A stretch of 64,000 bases of DNA from Pycnopodia helianthoides (GCA_032158295.1 CM063249.1:21206270-21270269), one strand, 5' to 3'; numbered from the stretch's first letter, positions 1 through 12,489 are shown. Notes: generated from the sequence alone by a model not told the origin. Translations and numbers: made by a program.

Positions 1-194
1 TAAAGCATGACAGCTCCATTATAAACCTCGGTCAAACTATGGCCAAACAGAACCAAATAAAAATATGCAGTTGTAATTTAAGATGGGGAATATGGTTTTT
101 AAATTCAGAAATTACGTTTCAGGGTGGCAAACTGTCACATAATTCAAGCTACGTTATGTATAACCTCCGAACATTCTGTGGAACTTAAACCCTA

Positions 195-435
195 AGTGAC
201 ATTTATGTTTGGAATTCATTACTGATTTAATTAGGAATGAAAACACATTGACAGGTCTGATCAGTAAAGTAGTCAGCTTTATTTTTGTCTTAAAAATAAA
301 TTTAAATTACTAAAGCAGACTCCAAAACAGCAGTTTAAAAATTAGTGCAACTTCAACCACGATTTTCTCCAAACACATTTTTTTTCAGCTGTGGACAAGA
401 TGGGTCATTTCCTGGTACCGTACGAGCAACGAAAT
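195..435 (+). repeat. Dispersed repeat R1, copy 1
   Basis: Shares a recognisable ~240-bp similarity with 42636-42885 in the same orientation. Shared blocks include AAACACATTGACA, GCTTTATTTTTGTCTTAAAAA, CAGACTCCAAAACAGCAGTTT and ATTTTCTCCAAACA. No coding potential; class unknown. Confidence 0.7.
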
Positions 436-2419
436 GAAAGTGCAAATCACTTGCAAAAATTTAAAAGCCATATTTTTAATAATGACACAAATTCAACTCG
501 ATTAATTTCTGCAGGGTCATGTATATCACTCTCATAAGGGCAAGGACTGTCTCTATATTATACTATGCTCTCCAAGGTTTTAGCCAGGATTTTGTGAAAG
601 GGTGTCTAAAGTTTGCTGGAAATTAAAAAACTGGGTGTCCAATTTGTTCAGTTACAATACGCTTTATATGTAAATGACAGATAAAACAGGGTGTCCAAAT
701 TTAAAACACAGTGTCCAAAAGACACCCAGACACCCCTTTGGCTAACACTACAATGCTCTCACCCTCTACATCAGGGTGACTAATGCTCTCACATAAGATT
801 TCAATCCAGTCATCAAACTGAAGGCTACAAACCCAGCATCATTGAAATTCTTAATTAAACACTCCCATAAAAACAGCTTTCATTTAGAATATAATTGCCC
901 CAACTATCTGGCAGGCATTTGCAAAATTGAAAGGGCTATTATGCTACCTAGGGAAGGGATGATCCATGATTCAACAAAGGTATTGGGGCAGTGGTTGTGA
1001 CTTGCTGTGTTGGGCCTGCCCTTGGTGGATCAGTTTCGATATCTCAAAGCACTAAGATTCACCTTTAAGATGAGATATCAATGCTGAAAAAGGGTTTAAG
1101 AAAAATGCAAATGGAAACTACAGTTTTAATGGCGGTGGCCAGAAGTGCCCTCCTAGAAATGGTGCACCCCTTGTGCCCCCAAAAATACATTTATACAATA
1201 CCCTAGTTTTTATCACAGTATAAAAGACAAAACTATGCATTTACAGGGGGTCTTTTGTGAGACAACTATAACTTCATTTATTTGTCTGGTGTTCCGTGAG
1301 GTACACATATCATTGAAAATTTCACAATTTTTGTCTACAGAGGGCATGTGCACTTTACTTTCTTTAATGAACTGAATTAGTCCAACCACAACCAATAATG
1401 TTATCCTGGTCGGAAGTCGGATGTACTTCCATTGAAGACAGTCTCGCCCACTTAATACAAGTGGGCAAAAAAGATAAGCAATTCAACCCATAAATTATAG
1501 GAAATACATCTAGCTTGTTTTTCTTAGAAAATTTATGAAAAAATAATAATAATCTTTGGGAAGACTCAAGGGTTTATCAGTATCAGTTTCAATCATAAGA
1601 AATGCCTTTGATTGATGATTTGAGGGGGAAAATACACCAAAACTTATGCCAGCTTTTAGCAAAGAGGGTGCATGTTACCATGGAGATGTGACGCACTGAT
1701 TTACAAACCGGATAGGTTGAGATCAGGGTTCATGCCCCATTATGCACTTCTTGTACTGACTGTATCATTCATGAGGTACCCAATGTGTCCATCAGTACAA
1801 TGATGGTAAACTAAGTTAAAGACCAGGAAATCCTTCTTCCATGGTTAGAGTAAGATAAAGAGAGTGAGGAATTTATGCTGGCTGATGATTAGGTAAAGAT
1901 CAAGCCAATGTCAGTGATTACAGAATTTAGATTTTATGTGTGTGTAGAAAATAGAAGTTCTTCCTATTTACTTTAAATTTTGTCAAATTAATTTTTGAGT
2001 TTAAGCCATGTTCTTTAATTAACTTAACTTAACAGGTTTTATTTTTACACTTTAAGTTAAGTTGTTGGGGTTTTTCTCTTCGCTTTAAAAAAAAATACAT
2101 ACATATTTATGATATTTCAAATCATTCAAATGAAAAAGGGACCCTACAATTTGCATTCTTCGCAAAGGATTCAATAAAGCAAAATACTATTTTTTTAAAC
2201 TAAAAAGTGAAAGATTTTAAACTTTGAGTGTCCACTTTCAAATTAAAATATCTCGTAAACTTGATGAAGGATTATTTTAACTGTTTCCTCTGCACAAAAA
2301 GACTAGTTTTTGCACAGGAAGTCTGTCAAGTTTACTGACTGACATGAAGTTGTACACCAAAAGGAAGTTATACAATAATTTATACAACTTTATATCCTGC
2401 ACTTTCCCAACTAAACCAT
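436..2419. other. Intergenic stretch without assignable features
   Basis: AT-rich, with only short open frames. A motif about 'gtgtccaaa...gacacccagacaccc' at 600-750 suggests a degraded repeat. TTTATT runs near 2038 could serve as a poly(A) signal for minus-strand transcripts. Confidence 0.4.
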
Positions 2420-2906
2420 TTAAAATGAGAAGTTAACTGTTCCCATTTCAGCTTCCAAAGCGGTGGCATAGTTCACAATATCTTTTCTGATGGGCACAAG
2501 TTTATGATTTGTTGCCATTTTAACTCTCTAACTCAACTGTTCATTATTTAATATTGGTGGGGGTGTACATTAACCCAAAAAATTGAGGCATTCAATGCCA
2601 CACGCTAAAGGTCTTACTCGTAGTCGTACTCTTTATAAAGCGTGACACCGCACGACCTTGGCGGGTCCGATATGTTAAAACCACGGCGGGGTCTCCAAAC
2701 GTTCACGCACCCACTGGCATGGTAGTAGCTGGTATAGATCTCGCACTCTTAATCAAAAATAAAATAAACTTCAATCTGATCTAACAAACATGTACTGAAT
2801 ATATACTCACAGAATCTTCCTTACAGTCACACCGATCGGAATGTTTCAACGACGGATCCCACAACAGTGAATGAGAGGAGAGACCAACAACTTCCAGGAC
2901 ACACCT
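2420..2906 (-). CDS. Candidate three-exon 3' part of an unrecognised cysteine-rich protein
   Basis: Three open segments join in consistent phase on the minus strand. About 2906-2811 ends with HSDRCDCKEDS and donor GTGAGT. 2745-2618 starts CEIYTSYYHASGCVNVW, ends GVTLYKEYDY and meets donor GTAAGA. 2525-2420 ends AEMGTVNFSF and TAA. The implied introns are very short (65 and about 92 bases), unlike the kilobase introns of the phosphatase gene. If the second donor is not used, the frame stops at TAA 2614 directly after KEYDYE. The Cys spacing and GVTLYKEYDY recall a Greek-key (beta/gamma-crystallin-like) strand, but this is only a resemblance. The 5' end is not found. Real gene, or a chance chain of short open stretches, are both possible. 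Confidence 0.3.
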
Positions 2907-4109
2907 ACTAGTACTACTAATATTCCTCTATGTACAGACATGTACTAACAGTGTTAACACACAGCTCAGACAGATTGCCGACCTAATCAACCGTGGGTAA
3001 ACATTACGGATTTTCTTTGATGAGAGATACGCGCGCAAATTCCGGGGGGGGGGCGGCAGCGTTGATCTTTAAAAATATTGAGGGCGCACTTGTCAAAAAA
3101 GGGACATTTTTGAGATATAGGGTGATGAACACTCCCCCCTTTCACCATGGAAGAACCCAACCAAGTAATAAACGTACATGGTTGTGCCATAGAAAAAAGC
3201 GAGGAATTGGGCTTCATACGTCGTGACGCATTTATGCCTCACATTCTCTCCCCCCCCCAAAACCGTCAATGAGTAATAAGGTGTACAACAACTTATCTGC
3301 ATGTCAGAGCAAAAACAATACAAACAAAATTATGGTAATATTTTTACCACTTTTTACGACACATTACCTTGGCCTATCTTTCTGAGGCAAAGCCAAAAAA
3401 ACATTGTTGTATTTCCACTGAAATAGCTAAAAATTATAATTATAATTATTAATGACATCATCTCCGCCCTCTTTCGTTGCATTAACAAGCAGTGCTCCTT
3501 TAGAATGGTTCCGATACTCCAGCTCTGTCTTCTAATAAAGATATGAGTCTGGTCTTCAGACAAGTGTGCGAATTACGAAATTCAATTGAAAAACACGCGG
3601 GCGGCAAAGAATGAGCTCAGCTCCTCAATTTCTTCAGAAAACTCCGCCAAAACATGGACAAAATAGTGTTGGGGTAAGTAACCTTTATTTTTCATAAAGA
3701 GTATGTATTGAAGAGGGGTTTTAGAAAAAAATACAAACGAAAAAGAGCGTAAGGAACAAAATAAATCAACACTGATTTTAAGGCCCAAAGAAAAGTTTCA
3801 TGCCGTAAAATAAAAATGGCAACAAGAAGTATTCTTGCCCTTACGCGAAATGCTGCCTATATAAGCAACGACACATGATTGATGTATTATATTTGTATTG
3901 GTTATTCAGTGTCAAGTTTTACATCAAGTCAGTGGATTTTATTATTAATACAATTTGGTTTCGTGTAATAAAAGTTGAATTTACCTTGCAAATTTTGAGT
4001 TTTACAGACAACATCAACAAATACCATCTCATGGTTTTAATAAAAAATAATCAGAACGAGTCTTGCATTTCATTTATGGACTATACAACTTATAAGTTTT
4101 TGATTTCTG

Positions 4110-5750
4110 TTAAAGGGACACACTGGCTTCGTTGGGCTATTTGGGCTACAAAATAGATAGTTGCGATAACCCTCGATCCTCCCAATGGTCGGAGACCGGA
4201 GGGTTACGAGTCATGCAATGCAAAAAAGTGGCGAAATTGCCAGACTAGTCACCAGATTTGCCCAATTTTTACAACATCCTAAGAACATGGATTTGATCTT
4301 CAATATGTAATGATTCCATTGTGTAGGCGTGGCGATCGTCTGTGCGTGACTTTACATGCGTGCAGTTAATGTATTTAACGGATTTGCACCATCTGCAGTT
4401 TGCGCTGATTTTGTAGGAACAGCATTCCAGAATGCGCGCTCAATCTGTAAATTTTTCCTCATAAATATCCTGTGATTGTGCAACTCAACAAAATGTTGCT
4501 AGGTCACGAATCGCGAGGTTCGAAAATTGGACCTGAGATTGTCTATACACTTCATGAGAATTTCACTCAGTCTCTGGTAAGTTTTTGTCTTTTTTTCTTA
4601 AAATATTTTCTCAATGATGTTTCAAGTGTTATGAATGGATTCATGACACATTGACGATCAAATCCATGTTCTTAGAATGTGTGTCATGTTTTTTGAAAGT
4701 GGTAAAAATTGGGCAAATCTGGTGACTAGTCTGACCAAAATAGTTGAAATTGCAATTTCGCTACTTTTTTGCATTGCATGACTCGTAACCCTCCGGTCTC
4801 TGACCATTGGGAGGATGGAGGGTTACGATTATCGCAACTACAAAATAGTCTAAAAAACGATTCTTAAGGTCTTCCTGGAATGGAGAAGAATGGTTAATAA
4901 AAGAAACCATCAAATTTGGCCATTTTCGAGCATTTTTCAAAAAACGAAGGTCACGTGACTGTCTGGTTTCGAAAAGTCACGGGATCTTCAGGTTAGTTTT
5001 ACTTCCAGCCGTATATAAGTAAGTTACTGAACCAAATTTAAGTCTTTTTTTAAAACAATTATTCATGAGTGTTTCACAAAAAAGACTAGTCCTATGTAAT
5101 CAGTTTATGGATACAAGTTGTAAATAATGATGAAAAATCAACGAAAGATTCGCATTCAGTGAGTCCGTGCAATAGAGTGCAAGGCGCATCAGCATGGGGA
5201 GAGCGTAAACTGGGGGTGCGTACACGTTGACCAGAGAGACGAGCCACGGGGGGCTTTGAACTCGAGCCTGTGAAGGGTAGGGATCCAGACCATTAATTAC
5301 GTTTTGTTTTACGAGGGTTTTATTTCTGTACCCTAGCTATTATCCCCTAACTATTGTCACGTTATGTGATGCCTGCCTACACACGCGGCGGGACGACGAC
5401 GAATATAGCTGCAAGATAATACAAGTTGGTGTGGATCGGACTGTGTTTATGTCGGTTTTTTAATTACACGTGAATTTGTGCTTGATGGATATGAAGACTT
5501 GATCCTTATGCCTCGCCATTGTTATAATTAATACACAACAGACCACCAGTCTACTTACAACAATGTCACGCAAACGACGTTGCAACCTGACCTTTGACCA
5601 CTGACCTTTGACCGCGTTTTGGATTTTTTCAATTTTTCGTTAATTACGTGACATTTTGATGATTTTTTTTTTGACAACCATCAACAAATTATTGACTGTA
5701 ATTCCAGATCACTAAATTAGGTAAACAGTAAGACGGTGTGTCCCTGTAAC
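4110..5750. mobile_element. DNA transposon-like element with AGGGACACAC ends, host of an inserted element
   Basis: The left end TTAAAGGGACACACTGGCTT (from 4111) is matched in inverted orientation by the right end, whose complement reads GTTACAGGGACACACCGTCTT (to about 5750). It contains no transposase frame, so it is non-autonomous. It is interrupted by the element at 4157-4840; without it, the host element is about 0.95 kb. Confidence 0.6.
4157..4840. mobile_element. Long-TIR non-autonomous element with 8-bp target duplication (hAT-like)
   Basis: The left arm starts TAGTTGCGATAACCCTC at 4158. The complement of the right arm starts TAGTTGCGATAATCG at 4840. Both share long blocks such as GGAGGGTTACGAGTCATGCA and CACCAGATTTGCCCAATTTT, so the terminal inverted repeats are 130 bp or longer. 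The flanks carry CAAAATAG at 4149-4156 and 4841-4848, a clean 8-bp target-site duplication. Eight-bp duplications are typical of hAT elements. No transposase is encoded. Confidence 0.8.
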
Positions 5751-6954
5751 CATGGAGGATATTTAACACTTTCAAAGTTTAGAAGAAAACTTGAAATGAG
5801 GCCCATAAGTTATAGAGTTGTACCTTAAAATATAGGCCTATACTGGTACATTTAGAAGCGTTAAACCAAACATTAGTACCAAACATGTGACCTAAAGTAA
5901 ACATCTTTGAAGAAGCATGGGTTCTGAGAAGAACTGTAGTTGAGACATTTCGAGCAGCGATATTTGCTCATCTTCAAGAGAAATAAATACTTGCCTACGT
6001 GTAACACCTAATGCCCCAGTTGTCAAGTGATTTGTAAGGTGTTTTTTCAGTCTTTCACATTTATTATGCATCATAAATTATCCTCTTTTTATTTTGATGC
6101 CTTTTTGTCTTTTGTTATCTTGCATAACTCAAATACTTGTCTTGATTCATTACATGAAATGTTATTTTCAATGTATGTTTCATTTAAACCATTTTACATT
6201 ATCAATTTTTGTCACTAATAATTACAGATGTTGATTACGAGGATTAAAGCTAAAAAAAATAGTCAGTAAACTTTCATTACCAAATCCTTCTACATGTACA
6301 TGTATATCCGATTGCTAAAGTGAAGGTAAGGACTCGGGCTAGCAGGCCCAAACAACAAGTACTTGTAAATCACTGGGTCAGGGATACAAATCTAAACAGT
6401 TTGATGTTGAATATATATTTTTTTTAATGTCTGATTGTAATGTTTTACTTTTAACATTTAGTGGATCCACTTAGTTTTGTTAAAATGTCCGTCAGTATGG
6501 GTGATAGTCATTCATATATCTAATACTATTTCAGATGTTTTTTAAAGCAATGATATTCATATTAATCCCCAAAAGATTATTTATTAAACCAATACAATTT
6601 TGTGACCTTGATTTTAAAAGAAGCCGAAATAAACAATCATTGTGTTTTAAAACGATCAGTCCTATCCTGTGTGTCTAGTCCTTGTATTTTCAAAATTCGA
6701 CCCCCCCTTTTTTGTTGTAGGCCTGTGTTTTAAGTTTTATGGTTTGTATATTAACCAGATAATTATCTGCAATTATTGAGATTTTCAATCTGTTAATGAT
6801 TGTATTAAGCCTCTCTCATAACCAAGTGTGCTTCCCTCTCTTCACCTTGAACAGCATTCACTGCCGTTCAGATCAAATTTTTCCCAACCCTTGGATAAAT
6901 TTATCCTGGATAATTCCAGATGGGGATTGCATCAGCAGAAGGACTTCTGCATAA
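5751..6954. other. Non-coding stretch, no assignable feature
   Basis: Only short open frames occur. No splice-bounded coding segment, tandem repeat or paired inverted ends were found by eye. Confidence 0.4.
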
Positions 6955-7525
6955 GGCCCAAAAAAAGGTTCTGTTGCCGATTACATGTCATTTAAAAATA
7001 GGGTTTGGTAGGTCGGTTTTTTTTGCGTTTTTTTAAAATTCTGATATGATTGACGATATGTCCACGATCGTTCATGTGTTGAGCGCAATCAACGGATTTG
7101 CACAGCGAATTAGGCAAAATTGCGCGCAAACTACAGTTTGCGCTCTGCAGATTTGGCAGTTAATCTGCAGACCTTGCAAAATGTGCGCAATCTTAAGTTT
7201 GCGCAATCCTTGGAATGTGCTTCACACAGCGCCGTGTACACACGTGCCGATGCGCATTGAATTGTGGGTATTTTTCGCTCGTAGTCGAGTCGTTGGATAT
7301 CGCAGGCTCAAATCACGGAGATATCTGTAAATTCTTCTTGATATGTTCTGGTTTTTATTTCAATGTTGCCTAAAACATGTTAAATTGGTAAAAGTCAGAC
7401 ATTTTTTTCCAGGTAATTTTTAATTTTTCATTTTTTTGTTTCACCGTTTTTTTTTCGAAGAGTCGCAGAGTAAAAACTAGGGTCGGTCGGGGAACCGGAA
7501 ACGCAACTTTTTTTTTGGGGGCCTA
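6955..7525. mobile_element. MITE-like element with AGGCCC..AAAAA..GGTTCTG ends
   Basis: The left end reads AGGCCCAAAAAAAGGTTCTG and the right end GGTCGGTCGGGGAACCGGAA followed by CCTAA, i.e. inverted relatives. A second copy end at about 46405 reads TTAGGCCCCCCGAAAAAGGG then TTCTGTTTCCGGTTCCCCGA. Internal inverted repeats around GCGCAAACTACAGTTTGCGC (7120-7145) are present. No gene. Confidence 0.55.
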
Positions 7526-7639
7526 ACCAATTGATAGAATGACACCTAACCTTCAAAATTAAGATGACTCAATAATTGTCATCCATTATTCCCCAATTTT
7601 GATGCACATGGCACATAAACAATTACTCTTGTCACTTGG

Positions 7640-7860
7640 CTTTTATTTATTTCACTCCCATCTCAGCTCTCTCGGAAGTCAGCCTGCCATTGCCAAGTAT
7701 ATAGCGCACCAAGCTAGTAAAACAAACTATCTCTGCCCTCACAGGTGTTCATTTACCCCTGGCTGAAGAGAAGCAATCATGGTTACTGGTATATAAGTCT
7801 TGTTCAAAGACAAAAGTGTCTTTCTGGGAATCAAACCCACTCCCAGATGAAATTGTATTT
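7640..7860 (-). repeat. tRNA-derived SINE family S2, diverged copy
   Basis: Shares CTCTGCCCTCACAGGT, CCCTGG(C/G)TGAAGAGAAGCAAT and the inverted B-box region (GGGAATCAAACCCACTCC) with copies at 9958, 26270 and 57110. Confidence 0.6.
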
Positions 7861-7863
7861 TAG

Positions 7864-7944
7864 CAGGTAACCTTTTTCTGGTAAGCATAATTTTGTTGTG
7901 ATTAGCTAGTTTTTGTGCTTAAGCAGCCTTATGAAGTTGGGCCC
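7864..7944 (+). repeat. Half copy of palindromic MITE-C
   Basis: Matches the 3' half of the element at 10251-10443: GGTAACC..TTCTGGTAAGCATAATTTTG and TGTGCTTAAGCAGC ending in TTGGGCCC. Confidence 0.6.
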
Positions 7945-8261
7945 AGGTTTCAAACCCGCACTCCAATGCATGAATAGTCCATCAAAACTCACGTCTGATG
8001 CACTAGAATGATCCGAGGCCACAACAAATTATGTTGTTGATCACTGTTAGATATTAATTGCAACTAATTAATTACATTTTACCAAATGTGTTTGCAGTCA
8101 GTTGTCTGTTCAAAGTGTTTTTCTGTTAGACTGTCTCTTTAAAATCTTTTCTGTGTTGTGAATATTTGTCTCTCATTATAAAAAGCATGATCCCAGTCTT
8201 TATGCTGCAGCAGCATAAGGCTGTATGACTTCTTTTTTGAAGCCCTCTGAAAAATGATAAG

Positions 8262-8340
8262 GTATGTCTCAGTCGGTAGAGTACCTGCACGTAAATCCAG
8301 AAATCCCAGGTCCAAATCCCACTCTAGTAAATTTTTGTTT
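8262..8340 (+). repeat. tRNA-like SINE head
   Basis: CTCAGTCGGTAGAGTACCTG resembles a tRNA A box and GGTCCAAATCCCACTC a B box. The arms do not close into a functional tRNA, so this is a SINE or tRNA relic; the same type occurs at 35745. Confidence 0.5.
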
Positions 8341-8590
8341 ACCCAAAATTGACTGATATGTACCTGGTCATTTTTGTTCGTTTACTTGATTGTAAAAAGC
8401 TGCTAACAATGTATCAAATGTTGTATGTTTTACTCACTGAAATGTGACACTTAATTTAATCCATCCTCAATGTAATAAGAACATCAAAAATAAAATTTGA
8501 TAAAATTTGAAGAACAGAACAGCTTGTGTATTTGTTAGTTTTGTGTTCTCTGTCAAGTGAGGTTTGCGGAGTAGACACCATGTTATAAAT

Positions 8591-8700
8591 TTCTTATGAG
8601 CTGTGGTGGTTCTGATGAGAAGAACCAATGGTTTAACAACTCTCGAGTTCTTGAGTTGTTAAACAACTGGTGCTTCTCAGAACCACCACAATTCATAAGA
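8591..8700. mobile_element. Foldback (hairpin) element
   Basis: An almost complete 110-bp palindrome. The left arm TCTTATGAGCTGTGGTGGTT pairs with the right arm AACCACCACAATTCATAAGA, and the centre TTGTTAAACAACT/AACAACTC pairs internally. A diverged relative with the same arms and flanks lies at 40521-40655. Confidence 0.75.
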
Positions 8701-9520
8701 GATTTATTAAATGGTGTCATTGCAAACCTCACTTGATTGTATCCAACATGATTCACCATGCAAAGTCTAAAATCCTCCTGTATGGTCACCATGTCACAGC
8801 AGATGATGTTTACTTCATAGAGGAAATTACTGTCCACTCTTAAAACCAAATGAAGGAGTCCTCTATCATGAACTGCACTGGTTGACCTCTGGCTGACCAT
8901 GTCCTGTCAAGATCAGCCAACAATCAGTCAACCAAGAAACCTTTATATACATGGAGAGAAGAGTTATAGAGGCTTACTATGGAGACAGAGATGGATCAAG
9001 ATGTAAACAGATATCTTCCTTCATCAGTCAACACTCTGGACTTCTGAAAGTGCTGCATTGAATATGGAGCTGATGCTGTGATGACCATTTGGCCTTAACA
9101 GAAAGTACCTCAGTGCTGAGTTGATGGCCACTAAATTGCACATTTTAGATTATTTGTATTAATAATTAATGAAAAGGTGATTTATGAGACAAATTGTAAG
9201 CTTAAAGTTGTCTTTCAATACCAAGTTGTTTAAATAAACATTCAAAACGTTGGAGCAAATCAACCTTGTTATGACCCCATCGTATTGTGTTAATCGGTGT
9301 GTTGTTTGTTACATGTTATTGTTTTGTTTTTGTGTATGTTGTGTTTTCTATGTCATCTCTTTGTAGAACACACCCCATCTGCAATCGAACCATGCCATTC
9401 CTGCCCCTCCCCACCTGTCATTGATACCTGGGATATGGAGCCAGAGAAAAGAATGGATTCCACCCCTGCTGTTCGCTGCTCAAGGCTAGATCTGCTTCTC
9501 ATTGTTGTATGTTGGAACAT

Positions 9521-9670
9521 TATAGACTTTATGCATTTGACGTCATTTGAGTAGGGCGCCCTCGGTTAGAGTTCAAGAGACGGTTGGTCATTGGCCCATC
9601 CTGTGTGCGCCCAGCAAACATAGATGTATGATTCTTTTCATTATTTTCATCACCATTTTATCTCTAAGAT
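9521..9670 (+). repeat. Dispersed repeat R2, copy 1
   Basis: GTCATTTGAGTAGGGCGCCC and TCGGTTAGAG, then CATTGGCCCATC, are shared with 32163-32305 in the same orientation. Class unknown. Confidence 0.7.
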
Positions 9671-9957
9671 GTCGGCGTAAGGATGAAGGTCCATTGGGCG
9701 TGATTGCCATGTGATGGCTTCTGTACTGTGAAACTGAGGTGCAGTAGAGGACAGCCTTATATGATCACCACTTTAACTGTCCATTTTTAAAATCCTTTCA
9801 GTCAAGCAGATATACAACCAGTTTGCATTATGTTTTTAACATTTATGTTTCATAAAAAAATTCACTGTTATAATTGTGATATGGTTTTGTGCAGAAATAA
9901 ATTTGAAGTCTTGGTTTAAAAAAAAAGAAGAGTATCTTGACTCTTGCATATTTTGTC

Positions 9958-10240
9958 CAACCCCGGTCACTAGACCATAATTCCCTAACCTCAGCTCCCT
10001 CTGGGGATCGGTATGCAGCCTGTGCACAGTCAGTAATGAATCAAGCTAAATCACAAGAACCATCTCTGCCCTCACAGGTACCCATTTACACCTGGGTGAA
10101 GAGAAGCAATTACACTTAGAACACAAGTGGGATGACCAGGGTTCGAACCCACAACTTGATGACTTATATATAACCACCAGAACTTGAGTCAAGTGCAGTA
10201 GACCACCCAGCCAATGACACGCCTACACTGAGCATAACCA
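9958..10240 (-). repeat. tRNA-derived SINE family S2
   Basis: Contains CTCAGCTCCCTCTGGGGATC, CCATCTCTGCCCTCACAGGT, GAAGAGAAGCAATTA and GGGTTCGAACCCACAA (B box read on the minus strand). Copies at 26270-26560 and 57110-57345 share the same order of blocks. Confidence 0.75.
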
Positions 10241-10250
10241 GTTCCAACCT

Positions 10251-10443
10251 GGCCCCAGTTTCATAGAGATGCTTAAGCAGAAAATATTGCTTAACAATTG
10301 CCTGCTAAACAGAAATGAGCAGGATACCAGTCATAAATTGTACATGTAACATGGTAGTTTGGCTGGTAACCTTATTCTGGTAAGCATAATTTTGTCGCGC
10401 TTAGCTACATTTTGTGCTTAAGCAGCTCTATGAAATTGGGCCC
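10251..10443 (+). mobile_element. Palindromic MITE-C, copy 1
   Basis: Begins GGCCCCAGTTTCATAGAG and ends CTCTATGAAATTGGGCCC, with further inner pairing around TGCTTAAGCAG. About 190 bp, no coding content. Other copies: 15481-15670, 48224-48420, 57339-57626. Confidence 0.8.
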
Positions 10444-11363
10444 TTATGTCTGGTATACCTCCATAGTCTGCATCTTCTACCTCTATTATTTGAGACATCG
10501 CATTGTACCTGATGAGCTTGGATGTTACATGATATCTTCTGTACTGTGAAGCTTGAAGTGCACTAGAGGGCAGACCAACATGTTACAGCCATTTTCACCA
10601 ACCAGTTTCCATCCTTTGACATTCTTGCAGAGATGACACAAAATGACATTTTGTAATTTCTTAAATTTAAGGGAGTAATTTAAGGGAGTAATTTACAATT
10701 AATTTTTTAACAACTCTCAACTTGTATAAATTTAAAACAAAAGGGTATTTTAAATCAGATAATTTTCCCCAAAATAATACTGTTCACCCATGTTTAACAC
10801 AGTGTGGTGTTGTTTTACACAAATAAATGTGCAGCCATGTTTTAAATACAGAATGCCTCAACACTTGTCTTTTGCTAGTCGTTAGTTTCCCTTTGAACTT
10901 TATTTGACTTTTCATTCAGATTTTTCATCAGCTTTGACGACATTCCACTGGATGTGATAAGACACTATCCATCATCCAGTATGTCCGGTTGGAAAGCAGC
11001 TAATAAATTGTCCTATGATGAGCCACTAGCAGAGCTCCAGTGAGAGACAATCAGTCAAAACAATCTTCAATGGCGGTGAATTTTGGACTGGCATTTCCAA
11101 TTTCTGAAATGCATCTGCAAAATCACTCATGTGCTACAATGCCCAGTTCAAGTTGCAAGAGAAAAAAAAAGTGTGTGAGAGTGAGCAAGATGAATAGGAC
11201 AGGGTCTAGGGAAATGCCACTGTGCCAGACAGATCATATCCATCTGAATCATTTAACTCATGTTTACAAGAGAAGCCAGCAGAAGAATCGATGTCAGTGA
11301 ATGGTAACAACAATCCAAGGAGCCAGATTTCATGAGCTTGCCAATTAAAGTAGTGCTTTGTTA

Positions 11364-11656
11364 AGAGTTTGGCAAGGTGAAAGAAGTTGGGTAAGGTGAA
11401 GGAAGTTGGTCCAGGTGAAAGAAGATGGGTAAGGTGAAGGAAGTTGGTCAAGGTGAAAGAAGTTGGGTAAGGTGAAAGAAGTTGGGTAAGGTGAAGGAAG
11501 TTGGTCAAGGTGAAAGAAGATGGGTAAGGTGAAGGAAGTTGGTCAAGGTGGAAGAAGATGGGTGAGGGGAAAGAAGTTGGGTAGGGTGAAGGAAGTTGGG
11601 AAAGGTAAAGGAGAAGTTGGGTAAAAGGAAATTGAGCAAGGTGAAAGAAGTTGGGC
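11364..11656. repeat. 19-bp minisatellite
   Basis: About 15 units of GTAAGGTGAAGGAAGTTGG with AAG/GGT variants. A long minus-strand open frame across it is a product of the stop-free repeat. Confidence 0.9.
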
Positions 11657-11764
11657 ATCTGTTTAAGTTAGAGCAGGCATGTACTTACTATTAAACATGA
11701 GGGGCCAATTTCTTAGAACTTCTATAGTAGTATTGTATTACCATAACACTGATCAGAGGCCTGA

Positions 11765-11960
11765 GGACAAAAAACTACAGGTTACTCTGGTGAGATTCAA
11801 ACCCACGACCCCCGTATTCCAGAGCAGATGCCTTAACCAGTAGCCGAGTGTGCCCGGTGACGAGAGACCAGTTCGAATCCTGTATTATTAGCAGCCGGTT
11901 TCGCAACAATTTCTTGATGCAGCCAGGATAAAGAATACATTCTTAAGTATTGTATGGTTT
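11765..11960 (-). repeat. tRNA-derived SINE-like repeat
   Basis: GATTCAAACCCACGACCCCC is an inverted B box, followed by GCCTTAACCAGTAGCC-type sequence. A second GTTCGAATCCTGT in plus orientation follows, suggesting two joined SINE pieces. Confidence 0.5.
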
Positions 11961-12489
11961 TACCGCTATATCAATGTGTGATAAATAAACACTGTATTGT
12001 TGTTTGCATGCTTTCCGAGTCCTGCGGAGAGTAGGTGGAGAGTGGTTCAAAACTGGAACAGGTGAACAATTGTGGCAAAATGCTCTGCTCATATAGGCAA
12101 GGTGAAGGTTTTGGGGGTCCTAATCTCCAATCTGAAGAATGCATTTGTGTTGAATTTCTGGAGAATGCATACACACTTTGTTTACTTTGTCCCCCAAAAA
12201 GGGTGAACATAGATTTTGTTCAATGTAGCACTAAAGTTGTATAAAATGCTGAATCATATTTTTTTCTTTCTTTTATGAGAATGCAGTGAAGTGGTTCATC
12301 TGACACCAGAGTGATGGAATGCCAAAGATTGATTGTGGCTCAGATATTGAATATCATGGTGAGTTTACATTAGACTGCTTTTAAAACCCCTTTTCACATG
12401 ACAGCAATTTAGCAAGGGTCCCTTGCTTAATTTTAGCATGGTTGCAAAAGTTTTCAAAATGCACCGCGTGTGAACGGACAACAATGTTT

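Noticed and set aside
2618..2745. Terminal exon of the PLPP gene (phase 0 after VLV)
   Set aside because: It can be spliced in phase, but the exon at 42198-42070 matches the SD-L/F-Y tail of LPPs, is far closer, and has the better acceptor.
8583..8900. 105-codon minus-strand open frame
   Set aside because: A third of it is the foldback element at 8591-8700; the rest shows no recognisable protein features.
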